Origin: Pseudomonas putida
GTDB taxonomy: Bacteria; Pseudomonadota; Gammaproteobacteria; Pseudomonadales; Pseudomonadaceae
DNA length: 64,000 nt
Direction of reading: 5' to 3'
NCBI GenBank assembly: GCA_029953615.1
Contig: CP124529.1
Span: forward strand, 2,322,998 to 2,386,997
Shown here: piece by piece, positions 33,269-43,184 of the stretch
Layout of the letters: every line of letters starts with the position of its first letter
Position numbering within the stretch: position 1 is the stretch's first letter
Program-made: the position numbers and the translations under genes
Notes under the pieces: generated by a model
What the model was told of the DNA's origin: nothing
The model's input: the letters and a program-made list of their open reading frames with translations, nothing else
Database searches by the model: none

Positions 33269-33827
33269 ATGGTGAGCAGTTTTCGTGTGCAACAAGCCGC
33301 ACGTGAGATCCGGGCGGGCGCGGTGATCGCCTACCCGACGGAAGCGGTCTGGGGCCTGGGCTGTGACCCGTGGAACGAGGACGCGGTGTATCGCCTGCTG
33401 GCGCTGAAGTCGCGGCCTGTGGATAAAGGGCTGATTCTGGTCGCCGACAACATCCGCCAGTTCGACTTTTTTGTTCGAGGATTTTCCCGAAGACTGGATC
33501 GACCGCATGGGCAGCACCTGGCCGGGGCCGAACACCTGGCTGGTGCCGCACCAGGACCTGTTGCCCGAGTGGGTGACCGGGGAGCATGACACCGTGGCGC
33601 TGCGGGTCAGCGATCACCCGGTGGTACGCGAGCTGTGTGCGTTGGTGGGGCCGTTGATTTCCACTTCGTGCAACCCGGGCGGGCGCCCGGCGGCGAAGAC
33701 CCGGTTGCGGGTGGAGCAGTACTTCCATGGCCAGCTGGACCTGGTGCTCGGTGGGGCGCTGGGGGGGCGGAAGAATCCGAGTGTGATTCGGAACCTGGCT
33801 ACTGGCGAAGTCGTTCGTCCAGGCTGA
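33269..33827 (+). pseudogene. tsaC: Threonylcarbamoyl-AMP synthase TsaC (YrdC/Sua5), one-base frameshift
   Basis: TsaC makes threonylcarbamoyl-AMP for the t6A37 modification of ANN-reading tRNAs. The first part reads [20 protein letters not shown]... [13 protein letters not shown]... [15 protein letters not shown], then breaks at a run of six T (33469-33474, GACTTTTTTGTTCG). The remainder continues in another frame as [20 protein letters not shown]... [12 protein letters not shown]. With five T the full protein of about 185 aa is restored. TsaC is essential in most bacteria, so an error in the homopolymer, or a second copy elsewhere, is more likely than true loss. Confidence 0.9.
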
Positions 33828-33834
33828 TACCGCT

Positions 33835-33955
33835 GGCGAGGGCTTCGCCCTCGATCGCCGGCAAGCCAGCTCCCACAGGTACTGCACATGACTTGAAATC
33901 GGCGCGGTCGGTGTGGGAGCTGGCTTGCCGGCGATTGGGCCGCAAAGCGGCCCGA
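33835..33955. repeat. REP pair (inverted), GCCGGCAAGCC type
   Basis: ATCGCCGGCAAGCCAGCTCCCACAGG and TGTGGGAGCTGGCTTGCCGGCGAT face each other, with GAGGGCTTCGCCCTC and GGGCCGCAAAGCGGCCC hairpins outside. It lies 8 bases past the tsaC stop. Confidence 0.85.
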
Positions 33956-34182
33956 GAATCTACATTTCCGCCGAGGACGCCTTGGTCCATGTAGGCCTGT
34001 ACCTGCGCGGTGCATATGAAACGGGCTCCAAAGCCCTCGAATACCTGCGCGAAGAGGGCCGTGGCATGTACTGGTCGAGCCTGCATTCCATAGAACCGGC
34101 GGAGGGGTTGGTGGAGGCGATTCTCGATGGCATCGAGTCGTCACCGACCCCCCGTCCCCCACAGGGATGGCACAGCACTTAA
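33956..34182 (+). pseudogene. Possible gene remnant truncated at a REP element
   Basis: After the REP pair an open frame reads IYISAEDALVHVGLYLRGAY... EYLREEGRGMYWSSLH... GLVEAILDGIESS. Codon choice (G or C in third positions) looks like real Pseudomonas coding sequence. The only upstream start lies inside the REP sequence (33913). I do not recognise the family. It may be the 3' part of a small gene whose 5' part was replaced by the REP, or an ordinary chance frame. Nothing else is seen up to qorA at 34211. Confidence 0.35.
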
Positions 34183-34210
34183 GATCGGTGCAGTACCTGT
34201 ATGAGTGAAC

Positions 34211-35188
34211 TCAAGGAAGCAGAATTGTAGAACCCACAGTCCGCCGCGCCGACAGCTCCGCCTGCGCCTTGGCCGCCTCATTCAGCGGATACCGCTGCTG
34301 AATATCTACAACCAGCTTCCCACTGCCAATCATCGCAAACAGGTCATCAGCCATGGCCTGCGTGTTCTCGGCATTATTCGCATAGGTCGCCAACGTCGGC
34401 CGGGTCACATACAGCGAACCCTTCTGCGCCAGAATCCCCAGGTTTACCCCGCTCACCGCACCGGAAGCATTACCAAAGCTCACCATCAACCCACGCGGCT
34501 GCAGGCAGTCCAGCGAAGTCAGCCAAGTGTCGGCACCCACGCCGTCATACACCACCGGGCATTTCTTGCCATCGGTCAGCTCCAGCACCCGCTGGGCCAC
34601 GTCCTCACGGCTGTAGTCGATAGTCGCCCACGCCCCCAGCGCCTTGGCCCGCTCGGCCTTTTCGGCAGAACTCACGGTCCCGATCAGCTTGGCGCCCAAG
34701 GCCTTGGCCCATTGGCAGGCAAGCGAGCCCACACCACCGGCTGCGGCGTGGAACAGGATCACGTCACCTGGCTTGACCTCGTAGGTCTGCTTCAGCAGGT
34801 ACTGCACGGTCAAACCCTTGAGCATCACCGCCGCCGCCTGTTCGAAGCTGATGTTGTCGGGCAGCTTCACCAGGTTGGCTTCCGGCAGCGTATGCACCTC
34901 GCTATACGCGCCTAACGGGCCGCCGGCATGGGCCACGCGGTCACCCATTTTCAGCCGGGTCACACCCTCGCCCACGGCCTCGACCACGCCAGCCGCTTCT
35001 GTACCCAGCCCCGAAGGCAAGGATGGCGGTGCATACAGCCCGCTGCGGAAGTAGGTATCGATGAAGTTCAGGCCGATCGCATGGTTACGCACACGCACCT
35101 GCTGTGGCCCTGGCGGGGCTGGTTCGAACTCCACAAACTGCAGCACTTCCGGGCCGCCATGCTGGCTGAACTGGATACGCTTGGCCAT
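34211..35188 (-). CDS. qorA: NADPH:quinone oxidoreductase (zeta-crystallin type)
   Basis: This 325-aa member of the MDR superfamily lacks the zinc-binding cysteines of alcohol dehydrogenases. It contains PSLPSGLGTEAAGVVEAVGEGV, GDVILFHAAAGGVGSLACQWAK (the NADPH site) and YDGVGADTWLTSLDCL. It probably reduces quinones with NADPH. ATG at 35188 has CAGGAG upstream; the longer frame is not needed. It is divergent from hemF. Confidence 0.94.
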   Translation of the reverse strand: MAKRIQFSQHGGPEVLQFVEFEPAPPGPQQVRVRNHAIGLNFIDTYFRSGLYAPPSLPSGLGTEAAGVVEAVGEGVTRLKMGDRVAHAGGPLGAYSEVHTLPEANLVKLPDNISFEQAAAVMLKGLTVQYLLKQTYEVKPGDVILFHAAAGGVGSLACQWAKALGAKLIGTVSSAEKAERAKALGAWATIDYSREDVAQRVLELTDGKKCPVVYDGVGADTWLTSLDCLQPRGLMVSFGNASGAVSGVNLGILAQKGSLYVTRPTLATYANNAENTQAMADDLFAMIGSGKLVVDIQQRYPLNEAAKAQAELSARRTVGSTILLP

Positions 35189-35244
35189 CTCGCACTCCTG
35201 TCGTCGGGATCGGGAAAGGCCTTCTATCGGACGCCTTTGCTTGA

Positions 35245-36234
<990 letters not shown>

Positions 36235-36259
36235 TTCTGTGGATAACCAAGGAGCCGTC

Positions 36260-37084
36260 ATGGACCAGTACGTCGTTTTCGGTAACCCCATCGGCCACAG
36301 CAAGTCGCCGCTGATCCACCGCCTGTTCGCCGAGCAGACCGGCCAGGACCTGGAATACGCCACCCTGCTGGCGCCGCTGGACGAGTTCAGCGACTGCGCG
36401 CGCGGTTTCTTCAAGCAAGGCAGCGGTGGCAACGTAACCGTGCCGTTCAAGGAAGAGGCCTACCGCCTGTGCGACAGCCTGACCCCGCGTGCACAACGCG
36501 CTGGCGCAGTGAATACGCTGAGCAAGCTGGCCGATGGCAGCCTGCAGGGCGACAACACCGATGGCGCTGGCCTGGTGCGCGACCTGACGGTGAATGCCGG
36601 GGTCGAGCTTGCGGGCAAGCGCATTCTGATCCTGGGTGCTGGTGGTGCGGTGCGTGGTGTGCTGGAGCCGATCCTGGCGCACAAGCCGCAGTCGCTGGTG
36701 ATTGCCAACCGTACTGTGGAAAAGGCCGAGCAGCTGGCGCGTGAGTTCGATGAACTGGGACCGGTGGTGGCCAGCGGGTTTGCCTGGTTGCAGGAGCCGG
36801 TGGATGTGATCATCAATGCCACCTCGGCGAGCCTGGCCGGCGAATTGCCGCCGATTGCCGACAGCCTGGTCGAGGCGGGGCGCACGGTTTGTTACGACAT
36901 GATGTATGGCAAGGAGCCGACGCCGTTTTGCCAGTGGGCTGAGAAGCTGGGCGCGGCCAAGGTACTGGATGGGTTGGGGATGCTGGCTGAGCAGGCGGCA
37001 GAGGCGTTCTTTATATGGCGTGGGGTGCGGCCGGATACGGCGCCGGTGTTGGCTGAGTTGCGCCGGCAGCTGGCTCGCGGCTGA
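36260..37084 (+). CDS. aroE: Shikimate dehydrogenase
   Basis: AroE (274 aa) reduces 3-dehydroshikimate with NADPH. The N-terminal [15 protein letters not shown], the catalytic Lys in [13 protein letters not shown], the Asp-containing [13 protein letters not shown] and the NADP loop [13 protein letters not shown] are visible. ATG at 36260 follows AAGGAGCCGTC. A perfect DnaA 9-mer (36238) overlaps the hemF stop and the short gap. Confidence 0.97.
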   Translation: MDQYVVFGNPIGHSKSPLIHRLFAEQTGQDLEYATLLAPLDEFSDCARGFFKQGSGGNVTVPFKEEAYRLCDSLTPRAQRAGAVNTLSKLADGSLQGDNTDGAGLVRDLTVNAGVELAGKRILILGAGGAVRGVLEPILAHKPQSLVIANRTVEKAEQLAREFDELGPVVASGFAWLQEPVDVIINATSASLAGELPPIADSLVEAGRTVCYDMMYGKEPTPFCQWAEKLGAAKVLDGLGMLAEQAAEAFFIWRGVRPDTAPVLAELRRQLARG

Positions 37085-37087
37085 GAT

Positions 37088-37206
37088 TGCCGGGGCCGCT
37101 TTGCGGCCCATCGCGACACAAGGCCGCTCCTACAGGGGACCGCGTCAGCAGGCATTGCTCGGTCGGTTTAGCGGCCTTGCGTCGCGATGGGCTGCGCAGC
37201 AGCCCC
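37088..37206. repeat. REP pair, GGCCGC type
   Basis: GGGGCCGCTTTGCGGCCCATCGCGAC...AAGGCCGCTCCTACAGG is followed by an inverted diverged copy ...GCGGCCTTGCGTCGCGATGGGCTGCGCAGCAGCCCC. It lies between convergent aroE and the SulP gene. Confidence 0.8.
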
Positions 37207-37224
37207 AAAAATCTCAACCCAACA

Positions 37225-38790
37225 TCACTCTTCAAACCGGATCGGACAAAGCTCCACCCCTTCCAGCTTCTGCAACTCCTCGATCACCTGCGGCCTGGCC
37301 CGGTGCAAGGTCAGACTCCCGCCCGCCCGCCGCAACCGCCGCGCCTCGCGGTGCAACATATCCACACCCGAGTAATCGATGAAATTCACCTGCCGGGCAT
37401 CGATCACCACATGCGGCCCCTGGCAGCGCTGCAAGCGCACTTGCAGATAATGCGCAGCACCAAAGAAGATCGACCCGCCCACCCGCAGCACATCCGCCTC
37501 CCCTTCACGGCTTTGTTGCACCCGTGGTCGCGAGGTGCGCTTCAGGTAGAAGAACAGCGACGCCAGCACCCCGGCATAGATCGCCGTCTGCAGCTCCAGC
37601 AACAAGGTCGCTGCCGCCGTCAGCGCCATTACCAAAAACTCGGAGCGGCTGACCCGGAACAGCGCTCGAATCCCCCGGTGGTCCACCAGACCCCAGCAAA
37701 TCAGCAGAATACTGCCGGCCATGGCCGGGATCGGCAGGTGCGCGATCAGCCCGGCCCCGGCAACGGCGAACACCGCCACCCATAACGCTGAGAAAACCCC
37801 GGCCATGGGCGAGCGGGCGCCGGCGTCGTAGCTCAGCCCGGAACGGGTGAAGGAGCCAGAAGACAGGTAACCGGAGAACAACGCACCGACTATGTTCGAC
37901 AGACCTTGTGCGCGTATTTCCTGGTCTGCGTCGATCAACTGCTCCGAACGTGCCGACAACGAGCGGGCGATCGACAGGCTGGTGACCAGCCCGAGCATGC
38001 CCACCGCCACGGCGCTGGGCAGCAGGCGCAGGATCAGTTCCACATCCAGCAGGGGCAGCGGGCTGAAGGGCGGTAGTTGGCCGGTGAACGCAGGCACCCG
38101 TGGCACATGGCCAAAAAAGCCGGGCAGCAGCCAGGCCAGCAGGCTGACCAGGATCAGGCTTATCAACAGGCTCGGCCAGCGTGGGCGCCAGAGTTTGAAG
38201 GCCACGCCGATCACCACCGTGGCCAGGCCAAGAAACAAGGACGGCAGGTCGACCTCGCCGGCATGGCTGGCCAGGTCTTGCACGGTCTTCAGCGCCGTGG
38301 CCTGGCTTGGCAGGTCCATGCCCAACAAGTTGGGCAACTGGCCCAGGGCAATGACGACAGCGGCGCCCAAGGTGAAGCCGAGCACCACGGAATGGGAGAC
38401 AAAATTCACCAGAGCGCCGAAGCGCAAAAGCCCCAGTAGCAGCTGGAAGATGCCGCCGAGGAAGGTCAGCAGCAGCACCAGGGTGACGTAGTCGGCGCTG
38501 CCGGCCACGGCCAGCGGGCTGATGCTGGCGTAGAGGACGATGGAGATGGCGGCGGTCGGGCCGCAGATCAGGTGCCAGGACGAGCCCCACAGGCAGGCGA
38601 TCAGCACTGGCACGATGGCGGCGTACAGGCCGTATTCGGCGGGCAGGCCGGCGATCAGGGCATAGGCGATGGATTGCGGCAGGGCGAGGATGGCACCGCT
38701 TAGGCCCACCAGCAGGTCCTGGCGCAGGCTGCGGCCCGATTGGCGGGGGAGCCAGGAGAGGAAGGGCAGCAGGTGAGCGAGGCGATGCAT
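37225..38790 (-). CDS. SulP-family anion permease with STAS domain
   Basis: This 521-aa inner-membrane transporter has 10-14 predicted helices, the SulP signature LPQSIAYALIAGLPAEYGLYAAIVP near residue 40, and a cytoplasmic C-terminal STAS domain (about 425-515, with VVIDARQVNFIDYSGVDML). SulP proteins carry sulfate or other anions. Its place downstream of choline sulfatase suggests import of choline-O-sulfate or re-uptake of sulfate; this is inference from context. A REP pair separates it from the binding-protein gene. Confidence 0.93.
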   Translation of the reverse strand: MHRLAHLLPFLSWLPRQSGRSLRQDLLVGLSGAILALPQSIAYALIAGLPAEYGLYAAIVPVLIACLWGSSWHLICGPTAAISIVLYASISPLAVAGSADYVTLVLLLTFLGGIFQLLLGLLRFGALVNFVSHSVVLGFTLGAAVVIALGQLPNLLGMDLPSQATALKTVQDLASHAGEVDLPSLFLGLATVVIGVAFKLWRPRWPSLLISLILVSLLAWLLPGFFGHVPRVPAFTGQLPPFSPLPLLDVELILRLLPSAVAVGMLGLVTSLSIARSLSARSEQLIDADQEIRAQGLSNIVGALFSGYLSSGSFTRSGLSYDAGARSPMAGVFSALWVAVFAVAGAGLIAHLPIPAMAGSILLICWGLVDHRGIRALFRVSRSEFLVMALTAAATLLLELQTAIYAGVLASLFFYLKRTSRPRVQQSREGEADVLRVGGSIFFGAAHYLQVRLQRCQGPHVVIDARQVNFIDYSGVDMLHREARRLRRAGGSLTLHRARPQVIEELQKLEGVELCPIRFEE

Positions 38791-38814
38791 GGGTTATCCA
38801 CATTCCTTACTGTT

Positions 38815-39864
38815 TCACCAATCCCTGTGGGAGCGGGCGCGCCCGCGAAGAAGCCGCCGCGGTGGATGGCACCGGCTTCGCCGGTGTTCGCGGGCATGCC
38901 CGCTCCCACAGGGATAGAGGTTTGCTTGTGAGGTTACAGTTTGGCTTTGACGGCCTCCAGCGCAATTGCCATCGGCCTTGGTCGTCACCCCGGCCAACCA
39001 CCCTTCCAGCAACTCGGGGTGCGCCTTCACCCAAGCCTTGGCCGCTTCATCGAAGCTGATCTTCTTGTCCACAACCTCGGCCATGATGGTGTTTTCCATG
39101 TCCAATGTGAACTTCAGGTTACCCAGCAGCTTCGCCGCATTCGGGCAGGCTTGTGGATAACCCTTGCGGGTCAGGGTGTACACCTCGCCCTTGCTGCCGA
39201 ACCACTTCTCCCCACCCGTCAGGTAATGCATTTTCAACTTCACGTTCATCGGGTGAGGGGTCCAGCCGAGAAAGGTGATGAACTGCTGCTTCTTCACCGC
39301 CCGGTCGACCTGGGCCAGCATCGCCTGCTCGCTGGACTCCACCAGCTTCCACTGGCCGAGGTTGAATTCGTTGTTGTCGATGATTTGCTTCAGCGACAGG
39401 TTGGCCGGTGCGCCCGAGCCAATCCCGTACAGCTTGTTGTCGAACTGGTCGGCGTGCTTCTGCAAGTCGGCGAAATCTTTCACCCCGGCATTCCACACAT
39501 AGTCGGGCACTGCCAGGGTGAACTCGGTTCCTTCCAGGTTGCGTGAAAGTTGCTGCACATCGCCGTTGGCGATGAACTTGTCATGAAAGCCCTGCTGTGC
39601 CGGCATCCAGTTGCCGAGGAAGGCATCGACGCGGCCATCCTTGAGGCCGCCGTAGATGATCGGCACGGCCAGGCTGTCGATCTTCACCTGGTAACCCAGG
39701 CTTTCCAGCAGCAGGCGGGCCACGGCGTTGGTCGTGGCGATATCGCTCCAGCCGGGGTCTGCCATCTTCACGGTGGTGCATTGCGCGTCGCTGTCGGCGG
39801 CGTAGGCTGCGGCGGTACTCAGGCTCAGGGCCAGGGCGAATACGGTGGCGGAGAACTTGTGCAT
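38815..39864 (-). CDS. choX: Choline/betaine-type ABC substrate-binding protein, 3' end altered by one extra base
   Basis: A periplasmic binding protein of the OpuAC/ChoX type: signal peptide MHKFSATVFALALSLSTAAAYA, then KMADPGWSDIATTNAVARLLLE, YGGLKDGRVDAFLGNWMPAQ and VKKQQFITFLGWTPHPMNV. It should bind choline, betaine or choline-O-sulfate. Near the end the frame has one extra base (AA at 38964-38965). Without it the protein would end KADGNALEAVKAKL at a TAA at 38936-38934 (about 309 aa). As written it runs on into the REP pair and gains about 40 unrelated residues. ATG 39864 with GAGAGG upstream follows betC by 14 bases. No ABC permease or ATPase gene is next to it. Confidence 0.9.
   Translation of the reverse strand: MHKFSATVFALALSLSTAAAYAADSDAQCTTVKMADPGWSDIATTNAVARLLLESLGYQVKIDSLAVPIIYGGLKDGRVDAFLGNWMPAQQGFHDKFIANGDVQQLSRNLEGTEFTLAVPDYVWNAGVKDFADLQKHADQFDNKLYGIGSGAPANLSLKQIIDNNEFNLGQWKLVESSEQAMLAQVDRAVKKQQFITFLGWTPHPMNVKLKMHYLTGGEKWFGSKGEVYTLTRKGYPQACPNAAKLLGNLKFTLDMENTIMAEVVDKKISFDEAAKAWVKAHPELLEGWLAGVTTKADGNCAGGRQSQTVTSQANLYPCGSGHAREHRRSRCHPPRRLLRGRARSHRDW
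38825..38913. repeat. REP pair (inverted), GCGGG/CCCGC type
   Basis: CCCTGTGGGAGCGGGCGC...CCCGCG and TTCGCGGGCATGCCCGCTCCCACAGGG face each other between the binding-protein gene and sulP. As sequenced, the shifted choX frame translates into this REP. Confidence 0.85.
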
Positions 39865-39878
39865 GGCGGCCTCTCTTC

Positions 39879-41396
39879 TCAATCCAAGGGGGCGGGCTGT
39901 GGATAACGTGCCTTGCGCTCGAGGTCGTCGAGATCGATGTGGTTGCGCATGTACTGTTGGCTGGCATCCACCAGCGGTTGGTGGTCCCAGCTTTTCAGCT
40001 TGCCGATGGCCAGCGCCTCGGCTACCAGGCGGCGGCGCCGCTGGCTGACCAGAACCTGCTGGCGCAGGCTGGGGATATCCCAGCGCTGCTGTGCTTCAGC
40101 GACAAATGCCTGCAGCAGCGCCTGGTGTTCCGGGCTGCCGGTGAGGTTCTCCCGCTCGTGCGGGTCGCGGCTCAGGTCGTAGAGTAGGCATGGGTCGTCT
40201 TCGCTGTACACGAACTTGTACGGCCCGCGGCGAATCATCATCAGCGGGCCGACGGTGCCTTCGGCCATGTACTCGCCGATCACTTCGTCATGGCCGCCCT
40301 GCCCTTGCAGGTGGCCGACCAACGAGCGGCCGTCCAGGTGCAGGTGGTTATCCACAGCGCCGCCAGCCAGCTCGACCAGGGTCGGCAGCAGGTCGCAGGT
40401 CGATACCGAGGCGCTCACCCGGGCTGGCGCGTAGCGCTTGGGCGCGTGCACCAGCAGCGGCACGCGCGCCGACATCTCGAACCAGTGCATCTTGTACCAG
40501 AGGCCACGCTCACCCAGCATGTCGCCGTGGTCGCCGGAGAACACGATCAGGGTGTCATCGGCCAGGTTGCATTCCTCCAGGGTCTGCAGCAGCAGGCCGA
40601 TGTTGTCGTCGATGTAGCTGCAGGCGCCGAAGTAGGCACGGCGGGCATCGCGAATCTTGTCCACAGGCAGCGGCTTGTTCCACAGGTCATAGACCTTCAG
40701 CAGGCGCTGCGAGTGCGGGTCGAGTTCTGCCTGGTTGAATTCGGCACGGGGCATGGGGATATCCACACCCTCGTAGCGATCCCAGTAGCGTTTGGGGATG
40801 GTGTACGGGTCGTGCGGGTGGGTCATCGACACGGTGAGGCAGAACGGCCGACCATCGTTTTCGCGCACATGGTCGTACAGGTACTGGCGCGCCTTGAAGA
40901 CCACTTCCTCGTCGAAATCCAGCTGGTTGGTACGCACGCACGGGCCGGCCTGCAGCACCGAGGACATGTTGTGGTACCAACTCGGGCGCACGTCTGGTTC
41001 ATCCCAGTTCACCGCCCAGCCGTAGTCGGCCGGGTAGATATCGCTGGTAAGGCGTTCCTCGTAGCCATGCAGCTGGTCCGGGCCGCAGAAGTGCATCTTG
41101 CCAGAGAGCGCGGTGCGGTAGCCCAGGCGGCGCAGGTAGTGAGCGTAGGTTGGCACGTCGGCAGGGAAGTCGGCGGCGTTGTCGTAGGCGCCGATGCGAC
41201 TGGGCAATTGCCCGCTGACCAGGGTGAAGCGCGATGGTGCGCACAACGGGCTGTTGCAGTAGGCCGAGTCGAACACCACCGCTTGTTCGGCAAGGCGGCT
41301 CAGGTGCGGCATCTGGATTGGCGAAGAGGCGTAGATCGGCAGCAAGGGCGCGGCCATCTGGTCGGCCATGATGAACAGGATATTTGGGCGCGTCAT
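39879..41396 (-). CDS. betC: Choline sulfatase
   Basis: BetC (505 aa from this start) hydrolyses choline-O-sulfate to choline and sulfate in the cytoplasm. It is a type I sulfatase: NILFIMADQM with the first metal Asp near the start, and CNSPLCAPSRFTLVSG with the C-x-P-S-R motif whose Cys becomes formylglycine. SGKMHFCGPDQLHGYE, SMTHPHDPYTIP and FSGDHGDMLGERG with metal ligands follow. The C-terminal tail is of the BetC type. ATG 41396 is chosen; an ATG four codons upstream (41408) has no better ribosome site. It heads the leftward betC-choX-sulP run and is divergent from a LysR gene. Confidence 0.96.
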   Translation of the reverse strand: MTRPNILFIMADQMAAPLLPIYASSPIQMPHLSRLAEQAVVFDSAYCNSPLCAPSRFTLVSGQLPSRIGAYDNAADFPADVPTYAHYLRRLGYRTALSGKMHFCGPDQLHGYEERLTSDIYPADYGWAVNWDEPDVRPSWYHNMSSVLQAGPCVRTNQLDFDEEVVFKARQYLYDHVRENDGRPFCLTVSMTHPHDPYTIPKRYWDRYEGVDIPMPRAEFNQAELDPHSQRLLKVYDLWNKPLPVDKIRDARRAYFGACSYIDDNIGLLLQTLEECNLADDTLIVFSGDHGDMLGERGLWYKMHWFEMSARVPLLVHAPKRYAPARVSASVSTCDLLPTLVELAGGAVDNHLHLDGRSLVGHLQGQGGHDEVIGEYMAEGTVGPLMMIRRGPYKFVYSEDDPCLLYDLSRDPHERENLTGSPEHQALLQAFVAEAQQRWDIPSLRQQVLVSQRRRRLVAEALAIGKLKSWDHQPLVDASQQYMRNHIDLDDLERKARYPQPAPLD

Positions 41397-41504
41397 GGTG
41401 GCTTCCATCGTTGAGGGTTATGCGAACCGCTTGCCTACCAAGATGCGACTGTGGATAACATGGGTAAAGCCCATGGCGGGCAATGACTGGGATTAGCCCT
41501 GCTT

Positions 41505-42404
41505 ATGTTTGAACACCTTGCCAAATTGTCGCTGGATACACTGCGCGTGTTCGAGGCTGCCGCACGGTTGCGTGGCTTTACCGCTGCGGCACTGGAGCTG
41601 GGCACCACGCAGCCGGCGGTGAGCCAGCAAGTCAAACGGCTGGAGGCACAGCTGGGCACGCGGTTGTTCGACCGCATTTACCGGGGTATCGAGCTGACCG
41701 AGGCTGGCCAGGTGCTGTTCGAACAGGTGCATCAGGGCCTGCAGGCCATGGAGGACGGCATTGCCCAGGCCAGTGGGCGCGGCCAGCGCGAAGTGCTGCA
41801 GGTGGCTACCGACTTCGCCTTTGCGGCGTTCTGGCTGATGCCACGGCTGCAGCGTTTTCACGAGGCTTATCCACAGGTGGATGTGAGCCTGGTGACCGGT
41901 GAGCGCAGCCAGGGCATGTTGCGCCCGGACATCGATGTGGCGGTGCTGTTTGGCGACGGGCGCTTTCACCAGGGCGAGAGCCGCTGGCTGTTCGATGAGG
42001 AGGTTTTTCCGGTGTGCAGCCCGCGGCTGATTCATGGCAAAACCTTGTCAGCCGCGGCTTTGCAACGATTGCCCTTGCTGCATTTGAAGGGCGAGCAGGC
42101 TAGCCGCTGGTTTGATTGGGCGGGGGTGTTTCGCGGGTTTGGCGTGGCCAGCCCGCCGCCGGCCGGGCAGTTGCGGTTTGATAACTATACGTTGCTGATC
42201 CAGGCCGCGATTGCCGGGCAAGGGGTGGCGATTGGCTGGGGGCACCTGGTGGATGGGCTGGTGGAGCAAGGGTTGCTATGCCGGCCGTTGGAGGGGAGTT
42301 TGCGCTCGGCGCGCGGGTATTACGCGGTGCTGCCACCACGCAAGCGGCGTGGGGCGTTGATCGAGCGGTTCGTGGATTGGTTGGAGCAGGAACGTAGCCT
42401 TTGA
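41505..42404 (+). CDS. LysR-type regulator, probably of choline sulfate use
   Basis: A 299-aa LysR protein with helix-turn-helix VFEAAARLRGFTAAALELGTTQPAVSQQVKRLEAQLG (about residues 15-50) and a GcvA-like effector domain (DVAVLFGDGRF, AAIAGQGVAIGWGHLV). It is divergent from betC with a 108-base gap that contains a perfect DnaA 9-mer at 41450. Position suggests it activates betC-choX-sulP in response to choline sulfate or choline. Confidence 0.92.
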   Translation: MFEHLAKLSLDTLRVFEAAARLRGFTAAALELGTTQPAVSQQVKRLEAQLGTRLFDRIYRGIELTEAGQVLFEQVHQGLQAMEDGIAQASGRGQREVLQVATDFAFAAFWLMPRLQRFHEAYPQVDVSLVTGERSQGMLRPDIDVAVLFGDGRFHQGESRWLFDEEVFPVCSPRLIHGKTLSAAALQRLPLLHLKGEQASRWFDWAGVFRGFGVASPPPAGQLRFDNYTLLIQAAIAGQGVAIGWGHLVDGLVEQGLLCRPLEGSLRSARGYYAVLPPRKRRGALIERFVDWLEQERSL

Positions 42405-42410
42405 GATTTT

Positions 42411-42509
42411 GGGGCCGCTTTGCGGCCCATCGCGACACAAGGCCGCTCCTACAAAGGCCGGCCCGTGTAGGAGCGGCCTTGTGTCGCGATGGGCTGCGCA
42501 GCAGCCCCG
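42411..42509. repeat. REP pair (inverted), GGCCGC type
   Basis: GGGGCCGCTTTGCGGCCCATCGCGACACAAGGCCGCTCCTACA and its inverted counterpart ending GATGGGCTGCGCAGCAGCCCC, with a short central loop. It sits between convergent genes. Confidence 0.85.
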
Positions 42510-42514
42510 GCAAT

Positions 42515-43132
42515 CTAGACCACGAAGTTCAGGTGCTCGCCTCGGTGCAAGTCCAGCTCCAGCATGTCCACCACCCCCGCCGCGACCCTGGCCAGGTGCC
42601 GCAACGGCTCAGCCAACCCCGGCTCCAGCGTCCCTTCGGTGCTGCGAAAATGCTCCATCCCCAACCCAGCCAGTTCCTGCGGGGCATTGATCAGCGTCCA
42701 GTGCAACGCACTGCGCTGTAACCCGTCCACTACCTGGTCCACACATTCCCGCTCTGCCTCGCTGTACTTGCCCGGCTCATCCAGCACATCGAAATCGCCC
42801 ACCAGCAACAGCCGGCGTATAGTCGTACGCTTAAGCCCCGCCACCAGCGCCTCGCTCATGCGGGCTTGCCTGGGCAGATCGCCCGGCGCCAGCGTCGACA
42901 ACAGGGCAATGACCGCCGAGCCGCCTGCCGCGCCCTGCTCCGCCTGGTCGGCATCGCTCAGCCCGCCTATCTTGAAATGCAGGCCAGGACGCGGCGCATA
43001 GCGGTTGAGGTCGTCGACCACGGCGGTGACTTCGTGCTGGCGCGACAACAGCTCTACCATCAGGGCATTGCCCAGGCTGCTGTCAGGCCCGAACAGGACC
43101 AGTTTGAACACTGGGGTTTCGGCGTTTTTCAC
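42515..43132 (-). CDS. NAD(P)-binding Rossmann-fold (NmrA/SDR-like) protein
   Basis: This 205-aa protein starts with a Rossmann segment KLVLFGPDSSLGNALMVELLSRQHEVTAVV and has RRLLLVGDFDVLDEPGKY, as in atypical short-chain dehydrogenases or NmrA-like redox sensors. No catalytic Tyr-x3-Lys is evident. The GTG at 43132 with GGGAG upstream is chosen; the longer frame to 43198 lacks support. It is divergent from the small dioxygenase-like gene with a 52-base gap. The function is unknown. Confidence 0.82.
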   Translation of the reverse strand: MKNAETPVFKLVLFGPDSSLGNALMVELLSRQHEVTAVVDDLNRYAPRPGLHFKIGGLSDADQAEQGAAGGSAVIALLSTLAPGDLPRQARMSEALVAGLKRTTIRRLLLVGDFDVLDEPGKYSEAERECVDQVVDGLQRSALHWTLINAPQELAGLGMEHFRSTEGTLEPGLAEPLRHLARVAAGVVDMLELDLHRGEHLNFVV

Positions 43133-43184
43133 TGCATCACTCCCTTTGCAGGTGGTGATGGTTGGACCGCAATCAGGAGTTATC

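Noticed and set aside
33799..34086. 95-aa minus-strand frame after tsaC
   Set aside because: Half of it is REP sequence and the rest is antisense to the more coding-like plus-strand frame.
41450..41875. DnaA boxes as a sign of another origin near betC
   Set aside because: The boxes are isolated, mostly in coding sequence, with no A/T-rich unwinding region.
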